DNA of 64,000 bases from Forficula auricularia (Eukaryota; Arthropoda; Insecta; Dermaptera; Forficulidae): positions 5,543,294 through 5,607,293 of the forward strand of contig JALMQS010000153.1 in assembly GCA_024734495.1 (NCBI GenBank), given 5' to 3'. The position numbers and the translations under genes are program-made. Below the pieces are notes generated by a model. The model was not told the DNA's origin. It searched no databases and worked only from the letters and a program-made list of their open reading frames with translations. Positions 48,001 through 60,000 of this stretch are shown here, in pieces (the stretch's first letter is position 1; every line of letters begins with the position of its first letter).

Positions 48001-51000
48001 TTGTAAATAACCGTTCTATAGTAAATTAAAGAGGACAAAATTTCGCGTCTATTAAAAAAATGAAATTCTAAATTGGTCTAGTAGTTCGATTTTTAATGGG
48101 GATCCAAAAAACAGCCCCCAGGATCACTTTTGAATATCCCTAAAACTCGCACTTTTTTCGATTTTTTCCCATTTTGACCATGAAGGAGCACGTTTTCAAC
48201 AAAGAAGATTCTATACATTTTAAAACTAGATTAAATTTGCTACAATTTAAACAAAGTTTCATATTAATTGGATAATGGTAACCCGTGTCGCAATGAGGTT
48301 GAAATTTTGAAAAAAATGCAGTTTTTGCAAAAAATCTCAGTTTTTCCTTCATAAAATGAAAACCACTCGTCCTAGAAACTTGATTTTTATCTGATTGTCT
48401 AGAAAATTTTGTTGACTTGAACGTTTACTTGGACCACTTTTTTGTTAAAACTCTTAGATTTATAGATATACTACATTTTCCGGACAGGATATGATCCGAA
48501 TCCTCAAAAGCGTCATGGAAAATGCTGAATATATATAAATCTAAGAGTTTTATCAAAAAAGTGGTCTAAGTAAACGTTCAAGTCAATAAGATTTCCTACA
48601 GAATGAGATAGAAATCAAGTTTCAAGAAAGAGTGGTTTTCATTTTATGAAGGAAAAACTGAGATTTTTTGCATAAAAGTGCAGTTTTTCCAACAAAAATT
48701 TGGGTTGGGCGGTCGCCACACCTCGCTCAACCTTGGCGCCGCCACTTCGGCTGCCCCCCCCCCCCCCTAACTACACCTCTGTGCCAAGTTTCAACTATCT
48801 AGCTCAAACCGTTCTCTGATAAAAACCAAGCGTAAAAAAGTACTTCCCCTCATTTCCCCTACTCACTCTCTCTCTTCCTATATAGGAAGGCAGCAACCGA
48901 GAGGGAATCATTCCATGCCCGGCTGGCAGAGTGTGCACATCAAGAGCAATTCATTCATAAATTGATAATTATTTAATTCTGAATTAATTATTTACAAATC
49001 AACCCTTACCCCTTTGACTAAAAATGTTCCTGCTCTTTTGATCAACCCTTTCGGAATCTTCCCTCTCCCTAACCACCCCTTCTGAATTTCCTAAAATTTT
49101 ATCAATATAATTTGCTATTTGACAACGTTTCGAGTCAAAATAAATTATTTTTTCATCAAAAAAAATTTTCCACCCCTATAACAACCCCTTTTGAATTTCC
49201 TAAAATTTTATCAATATAATTTGCTATTTTACAACGTTTCGAGTCAAAATAAATTATTTTTTTATCAAAAAAATTTTCCACCCCTATAACCACCCCTTTT
49301 GAATTTCCTAAAATTTTATCAATATAATTTGCTATTTTACAACGTTTCGGGTTAAAATAAATTATTTTTTTATCAAAAAATTTTTCCACCCCTATAACCA
49401 CCCCTTTTGAATTTCCTAAAATTTTATCAATATAATTTGCTATTTTACAACGTTTCGGGTTAAAATAAATTATTTTTTCATCAAAATTTTTTTCCACCCC
49501 TATAACCACCCCTTTTGAATTTCCTAAAATTTTATCAATATAATTTGCTATTTTACAACGTTTCGGGTTAAAATAAATTATTTTTTCATCAAAAAAATTT
49601 TCCACCCCTATAACCACCCCTTTTGAATTTCTTAAAATTTTATCAATATAATTTGCTATTTTATAACGTTTCGAGTCAAAATAAATTATTTTTGCATCAA
49701 AATTTTTTTCCACCCCTATAACAACCCCTTTTGAATTTCCTAAAATTTTATCAATATAATTTGCTATTTTACAACGTTTCGAGTCAAAATAAATTATTTT
49801 TTTATCAAAAAATTTTCCACCCCTATAACCACCCCTTTTGAATTTCTTAAAATTTTATCAATATAATTTGCTATTTTACAACGTTTCGGGTTAAAATAAA
49901 TTATTTTTTTATCAAAAATTTTTTCCACCCCTATAACCACCCCTTTTGAATTTCGTAAAATTTTATCAATATAATTTGCTATTTTACAACGTTTCGGGTT
50001 AAAATAAATTATTTTTTCATCAAAATTTTTTCCACCCCTATAACCACCCCTTTTGAATTTCCTAAAATTTTATCAATATAATTTGCTATTTTATAACGTT
50101 TCGAGTCAAAATAAATTATTTTTGCATCAAAAATTTTTTCCACCCCTATAACCACCCCTTTTGAATTTCCTAAAATTTTATCAATATAATTTGCTATTTT
50201 ACAACGTTTCGAGTCAAAATAAATTATTTTTGCATCAAAATTTTTTTCCACCCCTATAACCACCCCTTTTGAATTTCCTAAAATTTTATCAATATAATTT
50301 GCTATTTTACAACGTTTCGAGTCAAAATAAATTATTTTTGCATCAAAATTTTTTTCCACCCCTATAACCACCCCTTTTGAATTTCCTAAAATTTTATCAA
50401 TATAATTTGCTATTTTACAACGTTTCGAGTCAAAATAAATTATTTTTGCATCAAAATTTTTTTCCACCCCTATAACCACCCCTTTTGAATTTCCTAAAAT
50501 TTTATCAATATAATTTGCTATTTTACAACGTTTCGAGTCAAAATAAATTATTTTTGCATCAAAATTTTTTTCCACCCCTATAACCACCCCTTTTGAATTT
50601 CCTAAAATTTTATCAATATAATTTGCTATTTTACAACGTTTCGAGTCAAAATAAATTATTTTTGCATCAAAATTTTTTTCCACCCCTATAACCACCCCTT
50701 TTGAATTTCCTAAAATTTTATCAATATAATTTGCTATTTTACAACGTTTCGAGTCAAAATAAATTATTTTTGCATCAAAATTTTTTTCCACCCCTATAAC
50801 CACCCCTTTTGAATTTCCTAAAATTTTATCAATATAATTTGCTATTTTACAACGTTTCGAGTCAAAATAAATTATTTTTGCATCAAAATTTTTCCACCCT
50901 ATAACCACCCCTTTTGAATTTCTTAAAATTTTATCAATATAATTTGCTATTTTACAACGTTTCGGGTTAAAATAAATTATTTTTTCATCAAAACAATTTT

Positions 51001-54000
51001 CCACCCCTATAACCACCCCTTTTGAATTTCCTAAAATTTTATCAATATAATTTGCTATTTTACAACGTTTCGGGTTAAAATAAATTATTTTTTCATCAAA
51101 ATTTTTTCCACCCCTATAACCACCCTTTTTGAATTTCCTAAAATTTTATCAATATAATTTGCTATTTTACAACGTTTCGAGTCAAAATAAATTATTTTTG
51201 CATCAAAATTTTTTTCCACCCCTATAACCACCCCTTTTGAATTTCCTAAAATTTTATCAATATAATTTGCTATTTTACAACGTTTCGAGTCAAAATAAAT
51301 TATTTTTGCATCAAAATTTTTTTCCACCCCTATAACCACCCTTTTTGAATTTCCTAAAATTTTATCAATATAATTTGCTATTTTACAACGTTTCGAGTCA
51401 AAATAAATTATTTTTGCATCAAAATTTTTTCCACCCCTATAACCACCCCTTTTTGAATTTCCTAAAATTTTATCAATATAATTTGCTATTTTACAACGTT
51501 TCGAGTCAAAATAAATTATTTTTGCATCAAAATTTTTTTCCACCCCTATAACCACCCCTTTTGAATTTCCTAAAATTTTATCAATATAATTTGCTATTTT
51601 ATAACGTTTCGAGTCAAAATAAATTATTTTTGCATCAAAATTTTTTTCCACCCCTATAACCACCCCTTTTGAATTTCCTAAAATTTTATCAATATAATTT
51701 GCTATTTTACAACGTTTCGAGTCAAAATAAATTATTTTTGCATTAAAATTTTTTTCCACCCCTATAACCACCTCTTTTGAATTTACTCAAATTTTATCAA
51801 TATAATTTGGCAATTTACAACGTTTCGAGCCAAATAAATTATTTTTTCATCAAAAAAATGTGCCACATCCTTAATCTCTCCTTTTGAATTTACTCAACAT
51901 TTTATCGATATAATTTCGACGATTCGAGTCAAAATAACTTATTTTTCCCATGCCTTTAACTACCCCTTTTGAATTTAGTTAAATTTTATTAATATATGTA
52001 TTTTAATTTGCTTCCTAAAAACATTTTAAATCACTCTAAGTCTTATTGATTAAACGCCATTAACTTTAACTAAATTTTGGTTACTATTTTTCAACACTAT
52101 TTTCTAAAACTTTCTATTGTTCAACAAAAATTTACTTCCTCACAACATTAAAAAAAAAATGTCAAATCACTAAAATTTGGGTATAGCTTTGGTACCGAAT
52201 CTTGAAATAATTTTCACTTTTTCATTTTTCATATTAAAGTTTAAATTTAGACATAATCTTGTAATTTATAACTAGAAAGAATTTAATTTTTAGGACAGAA
52301 TCTAAGATTTTAATAGAAATATTATTAAATTGCGATATCAGAGGGATTCATCCCCCCAGGAGTCGAACCTGAGAACTAACTTGCTTTCCGGGCAGTTAGC
52401 TCACACCCTCGAGACAAAAAACTCCCTCTGAATCGCAATATTTGATGTAAGCATAGAAATCTTTCACTCCATTAATATATAACGGAAATTAAAAATTTAG
52501 CTTAAAATGAAAAAAGGACTTGTATGAAAAACTTTTTTCATTTTAAGCTAAATTTTTTAATTTCCGTTATATATTAATGGAGTGAAAGATTTCTATGCTT
52601 ACATCAAATATTGCGATTCAGAGGGAGTTTTTGTCTCGAGGGTGTGAGCTAACTGCCCGGAAAGCAAGTTAGTTCTCAGGTTCGACTCCTGGGGGATGAA
52701 TCCCTCTGATATCGCAATTTAATAATATTTCTATTAAAATCTTAGATTTTGTCCTAAAAATTAAATTCTTTCTAGTTTAAAATTGATTTGTTAATCTGAA
52801 CCAGAGCTCATTTTTGAAAAACATTCCAACTCTTTTCAAAAATAGCTCAAATCTTTACTTGTAATTTATTTCCCTCAAATAGCGAAACATTTAATTACCT
52901 ACACATTCATTTTTGGAAGATAATTTATTTATTCATTTAATTAATTTTCAACGGCAAACACCTTAACAAGTTGGTTATATACATTGATATAATTTTACTC
53001 GGACCACTCCAAGTATTCGGTGCCCTTACGATAAAGAAAATGAACTACAACAGTGTGTGCGTGTGTGTGTGTATTTCTGTTCGTGTATGTGCATAGCTAT
53101 ATAACTCAGCACATGTAGAAGGATTCAGCCAGCAATGGTGAGTTTTTTTAACCATTAAGTTCATTTTATTCTATAAATTTATAGTTAATCGAATTCAATT
53201 TTAAGCCTTGTATACGTTAATTTAACTTTTGTTATTAATTAGTTTATTTAGTTAAAGATACTGTACATGCGCGTAGTTAAGAGGAGACAAGGGGAACTGC
53301 CCCCCTACAAAACTCCCCCCCCCCTAGAAAAATCGAGTCAATATCTCAATAACTATTTATGCTATGAGATTAATTTTATTCTTAATAATTTTTAAGAAAA
53401 AAATAAAAACCGACTTCAAAAAATTAAATGCAACAAATAAAATACACTAAAAGGTATAAAATAATTATTATCTTAGTTAGTTACAACTAAACGACGAAAT
53501 ATTAACATGAAATTACTTTTGAAGTCGGTACCAAACAAACTATACCTATAAGCGAGCGTACCCGCCAAACGTACTAAGTAAGATCCGTCGAGTGCGATTC
53601 ATAAAAGGTATATGTTTGGAACCAACTTCAAAAAGTAATTTCATGTTAATATTTCGTCGTTTAGCTGTAACTAAATAAGATAATAATTATTTTATACCTT
53701 TTAGTGTATTTTATTTGTTGCATTTAATTTTTGAAGTCGGTTTTTATTTTTTTCTTAAAAATTATTTTTATTTTTCTTTTTTTTGTGATGTTATTAATAG
53801 TGATGATGTTATCAGAACTTGACCAAATTAATATGACACCATCCCTAAGACACCCCCTTTCGGATAAAAAAAGAACCATCGAAATCGGTTCATAAACAAA
53901 GAGGTTAGGTCTAAACAAACCTAATAAAAAAGGTCTAATACCTATGAAAAAAAAAACGAAAAAAAATGCGACCAATCGAAAGCTCGACTGGACCCAATGC

Positions 54001-57000
54001 AAATTTTTTTTTCAAAATCGGTTGACAATTGGCGGAGATATGAGGTAACATAGGAACAAAAAAAAAAAAAAAAAATATTCAGTCGAATAGAGAACCTCCT
54101 CCTTTTTTGAAGTCGGTTAAAAAATCAATACAGATTGAAAAATCTCAAAAAAAATTATCTTCCCATATAGCCCAGTAAATAGGGGGGTTTTAGCTTATAT
54201 TAATTGCGGGAAAAGATTTTTTAGGGTCATTTGGTATGGTGTGGGTATGCCAAATCTAAGTTTGAGATCTCGAAAGTCTGGGGGACAACTTTTGGCGGCC
54301 GAAAAACCTCGAAATTTTCCTACTTTTTCCAGTTTTTCGCTTATAACTCGAAAACAGTTCATAGTTTATAAATAACCGTTCTATCGTAAATTAAAGAAGA
54401 CAAATTTTGGCGTTGATTAAAAAAAAATTCAAAATTGGTCTAGTAGTTCGATTTTTAATTGGGATCAAAAAACAGCCCCCAGGATCACTTTATCCCTAAA
54501 ACTCGCATTTTTTCAATTTTTTCCCATTTTGACCATGAAGGAGCACGTTTTCAACAAAGAAGCCTCTATACATTTTAAAACTAGATTAAATTTGCAACAA
54601 TTTAAACAAAGTTTCATATTAATTAGATAACCCGTAACGCAATGAGGTTGAAATTTTGAAAAAAAATGCAATTTTTTGCAAAAAATCTGTTTTTCCTTCA
54701 TAATATGAAAACCACTCATTCTAGAAACTTGATTTCTATCTCATTCTCTAGAAAATTTTGTTGATTTGAACGTTTATTTTGACCACTTTTTTGTTAAAAC
54801 TCTTTTATTTATAGAAATCCTACATTTTCCGGACTGGATATGATCCGAATCCTCATGCGTCATGGAAAATGCAGGATATCTATAAATCTAAGAGTTTTAT
54901 CAAAAAAGTGGTCAAAGTAAACGTTCAAGTCAATAAGATTTCCTAGAGAATGAGAGTTCCTAGAATGAGTCGTTTTCATTTTATGAAGAAAAACTGCGAT
55001 TTTTTGCAAAAATTTGCATTTTTCAAAACTTCAATCACGTTACCATTATTCAATTAAGATGAAACTTTATTGTTTAAATTGTGGCAAATTTAATCTAGTT
55101 TAAAAATGTATAAGATTTGTCTTTGTCATAAACGTGCTACTTTATGGTCAAAATGGGGAAAAATCGAAAAAAGTACGAGTTTTAGGGATATTCAAAAGGG
55201 GCTGTTTTTTGACAGGCGCTAGTACCGGTTCTACTTAACCTAAATAGATGAAATTGTTATCATTTTATGCGTCATTTAAAGAGCTTTAATTTATATAACA
55301 AAGATCTTTTTGATTTGATAAGCCATTTTAGAGTTATTCAAGAAAAACTGAAAAAACTCCGAAATTTTCTTATTTTGAGGCGCGTAAAAAAATTTCCACA
55401 ACACCGATTTGGCGGAAACCTTAGGGTAGTAATTTTGTAGTACCAATAAGCAATTTGACTGGACTAATGCAAGAATAAGCTGGAAAAACAAAATTGAAAA
55501 TTATTTTTTAGGAATCAGTGGATTGACACTTATAGCTAGTTCTCCGTCATTGTTAGGGGGGAGGTGAAAAGGGGATTAAAATTTTATTCTTACCCAGTTC
55601 TCCTTATGTCGACTTGGTCCATTAATTTGCTCTAAAACGGAAACTGTCCATGGATTATTTTTTGCCGTTTTGCTGATAATCGAATCATTAGAAGCAAATT
55701 CACGAATTCCAAAAACGCCTCCGGCCTAAATAATATAAAATACTCAGCTTAAACAATAGTTGTATATATAGTCCAGTCAAAATAGACAAAAAATGCTAAG
55801 CTTACAATAATTCGCGTAGAGCTAAGAACTGGTATAGGTCTTAAATACCTACACTATTACAACTGAAATATCAAAAATCACCTTCCTCCCGACCTCTGAA
55901 AAAAAAAATTGTCAAAGGTTTTTCGCATTTTTCACATAAATGGTAAGTGTTATCGTAAAAATAGTTCAGACAAAAGTTGGAGATCATGCAATTCTCTACA
56001 AAAATTGTTTTATACTTTCTTTGTACGAATCAGCATTTCTGAGATATCGCGATTCCAAAAGTTGAAGACGTCGTACTCTACATAATATGTACACATTTCC
56101 GCACCACCTATGAAGTATAGACCAGTATATAGAGGATCCAAAAAGTTCTTCAGCTTACATTAATTGCGGGAAACTAGATTAAATTTTCTACAATTCAAAC
56201 AAAGTTTCATCTTAATTGGATAATGGTGACCCGTGGCGTAATGAGGTTGAAGCTTTAAAAAACTTCAATTTTATTCAAAAAATCGCAGTTTTTCCTACAT
56301 AAAATGAAAACCACTCATCCTAGAAACTTGATTTCTATCTCATTCTCTAGGAAATTTTGTTGACTTGAACGTTTACTATGACCACTTTTTTATAGAACTC
56401 TTATATTTATAGATATCCAGCATTTTCTGAACAGGATAAGTTCAGAATCCGCAAAAGTGTAATGGAAAATCCTGGATATCTATAAATCCAAGAGTTTTAT
56501 AAAAAAGTGGTCCAAGTAAACGTTCAAGTCAACAAAATTTTCTACAAAATGAGGTAGGAATCAAGTTTCTAGGATGAGTGGTTTTTGTGAAGAAAAAACT
56601 GCAATTTTTTGCAAAAACGTCTCCTACTTTTGGAATCACGATATCTCAGGAATAGTGATTAGTAGAAAAAAAAAGTAGAAAAACAATGTTTGTAGAGAAT
56701 TGTCTGCTCTACAACTTTTGTCTGAACTATATTTACGTTAACACTTACCGTTTACGAAAAAAAGGCGAGAAACCGATATTTTATGACCTTTGACAAATTT
56801 TTTTGCAGAGATCGGGAGGATAGGGATTTTTGATATTTTATTTGTAACTAGCTGATGGCCGTCACCTAGCCCCTGGCGGGGAGCGTCTCGTTCATACCAA
56901 TTTAATAAATGAAATTTAAAATGATACTGTAAGTATTGAAAGAATGTGCTGAATGAATTTGATTCAACAAAAAGGAAAGATTTATTTAACACATTGGCTA

Positions 57001-60000
57001 AGCACGATCACTATCTGACCAATCAGAATCGTTCTAATAATTTAACGCTTTGCCATTGGCTATGCACTGGCCAATCAGATCGTTTGGATCATACAAACAT
57101 ATATACATACATACTTTTCCATCTATATATATATAAAATTAAGGTTTTGTCTGTACATTGCTCCAAATCACGCCAAATTTTGGTTGCACACGTTTCAAGC
57201 AAAGTTATGAACGAAAACACCCTCAACAAAATTCCTGTCTGTCTGTTTCAGTGGTTTCCGCGAGAAGTTGCTCACGATTCACGTCAAAACGGCTTAAGGG
57301 ATTATTATGAAATTTCATATTTGTATCAGATGTCTTCTAACTTACGTTTTTAGCTATATAACGTTTTGATATTTTGACCCCAAAAGTGGGTTTGGGGTGC
57401 GCACGAATGAAAATCATCAAATAACTCCTAAACTATTAACTCTACGGAAAATTTTATAATGAGAAAAGTTGAAGGAGGTGTGATTTCTGACAACTTTTGT
57501 TTAAAAAATTCCCCCTAAAAACCACCCAAAAAGGGGGGGGGGGTGAAAAATATGTAAATTCTTGCCCTTGGAGCAAACTCAATCAAATTTTGTATAAATA
57601 ATCTGTGGGTCACTAGAAGGCTAGAAATGCAAAAGCTAACCACCCAAAATGGGGAGAGGGTCAAAAAATGAAAATTCTTGCTCTTGGACTAAACTCAACC
57701 CAATTTTGTATACATAATCTGTGGGTCACTATAAGGCTAGAAATGCAAAAAAAGGGTGCGATGGGTGGGTGCGCGGGGTGGAGTGAGAGAGTAAGGCGGA
57801 GTAGGGGGATGCAGGGAGGGCTAGGCGGGGGTGGATGGCGCGAGGGGTGCGTGGTGGTGGTGCATCTTTGGTGGAGTGGGGGGTTCAGGTGAAGGTCCAG
57901 TGGTGTAGTGGGGTGGTACGGGGCTGGGGTCCGAGGTGGGTGAGGTGCAGGATGGAGTGTTGTTGTGGTGGTGCTGGGGTTGGGAACGGGTGCATGGTGC
58001 GGGGAGTGGGGGTGCTGGGTGGGTTTTGGGGGGAGTGGGGGGTGAGTTTGGGGTTCGTGGGTTGGGGGTCCGAGGTGGGATGGAGTGTTGGGGTGCTGGT
58101 GTGGGGGCGTGGGTTGGGCACGGGTGCATGCTGCGGGGGAGGGGTTTCGGATGGGAGTGGAGTGTGAGGGTGAGGTTCGTGGGTTTGGGGTCCAGGGGGC
58201 GTACAGTTTTATATATATAGATAGATAGATAGATAGTGTATTTAAGACCTGTAGCTCTATGCGAATTATTGTAATGTCTATTTTGACTGACTAATAAGAA
58301 AGAAATAGTGTAGGTTTAATAGGGGATACAAACCTCTGTGGAGAAGAAAGGTCTAGCTAATCGCAAGAGCCAGGAATGAGAGTTGCCGAGGAAGGAGACG
58401 GGCGCAATCAGAAACGCTCTCTTGAGCTTGGCATTATATTGAGGCTTTTGGGAGGTCATGACCAGACATTGGGTCGTTCCTTGTGAGAACCCAACCAACT
58501 CGAGTTGCCGAGAGCCTGACTGGCCGAGCACGTAATCGATTGTCGCCGGCAAGTCGAACATTCCCATTTCGTGGAAACTGTCAAGAACAACGAAAGAAAA
58601 CTTTTTTAATCATTCAACAAATCAAAATCACCCCTAAAGATTAATTAAGATTAGGAATTCAAATCGCCACAAGAAAGTCTGGCAAAACAGCTTCGGTCTT
58701 AAGTAGTTGTTTCACCATCTGGGTTTTCTTAGGATTTTTTTATAATTTAGAGAGATTATTATTTAAATACTTGTGCATCGATTGGTGGCAAAACGAAATT
58801 TATGAACAATATAGTTCCGGAGATATTGAATTCCAAAGATAGAGTTTTTCAGACTCTTACACATTGCATTATACGGGGTATCAGAAAGTTTACATACATA
58901 TTTAATTATAATTAAGAAATTCTTCTTACCATTGTTATAAAAAACTAAACCAACATTAAACAATAACTAATACATTTTTTAAGAAAATTTTAATTCATAG
59001 TTAACATACAACACAATTTCTGGGATGATAATGAATAAATAATGAAAAATCTACACTAAAAACAAGCTGGCAACAACGCATATATTTAACATAAAAAGTG
59101 GGTTAACTTTAGTACTTTTTTTGATGTTTTTTCGCTTTAGTCATTGTCGCAACAGCTTTCATTCACTTATTAACAACTTTTTGTTTTATAAATCTCCCTT
59201 TATAATGTACTTTATCTAAAATTTCCCTGACATAAAAAAAAAAATAAAACATACTTCAAAAAACTTAAATGCAACAAATAAAATAATAATAACTTAAAAA
59301 TAAAATAAAATCCACTAAAAGGTATAAAATAATTATTATCTTATTTAGTTACAACTAAACGACGAAATATTAACATGAAATTCCTTTTTGAAGTCGGTGC
59401 CAAACATATACATTTTATGAATCGCACTCGACGGATCTTACTTAGTACGTTTGGTTGGTACGCTATCTCTTATAGGTATAGTTTATTTGGTACCGACTTC
59501 AAAAAGTAATTTCATGTTAATATTTCGTCGTTAAGTTGTAACTAAATAAGATAATTATTTTATTCCTTTTAGTGTATTTTATTTTATTTTTACGTTATTA
59601 TTATTTTAAATTTGTTGCATTTAAGTTTTTTGAAGTATGTTTTATTTATTTTTTTATAAAAATTATTTTTATTTTTCTCTTTTTAGTGATGTTATTAATA
59701 GTGACTGAATATAATATCTTGCATGCATCTCGTAAAAGAAAGCGTCGGGCGAATGACTCAGAAAATGATAATAAAATTCAATTCTTAAATATAGAAATTC
59801 TCTCGAAACGTTTGCGGGTTTTAAATGAATGTTATAAGATTTTTTTATAAAATATTTTATTTATCATAATTTCGATTATTTGCTCATAAGAATTGGAGAT
59901 TTACATTATTTCGTCGTTGATTATATCATCAGAACTTGACCAAATTAAAATGGGACCATCCCTAAGATACCCCCTTTCCAATAAAAAAAGAATAATCGAA

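Noticed and set aside
50009..51771. Long - strand open frames (335 and 228 codons) as repeat proteins
   Set aside because: They come from a tandem repeat whose unit is a multiple of three; frames break at indels, there is no homology or start context, and a shorter open frame also exists on the other strand.
49070..51998. CRISPR array
   Set aside because: The whole 108-bp unit repeats without unique spacers, and the genome is eukaryotic.
57668..58220. Overlapping glycine/tryptophan- and proline-rich frames on both strands
   Set aside because: They are by-products of a G-rich low-complexity tract; several frames are open at once, and the inverted copy at 60645-60973 shows the same.
58316..58567. 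Complete small protein starting at 58567
   Set aside because: It is an internal lipase exon; FHE before the Met is conserved and preceded by a splice acceptor, and the last residues are past the donor.
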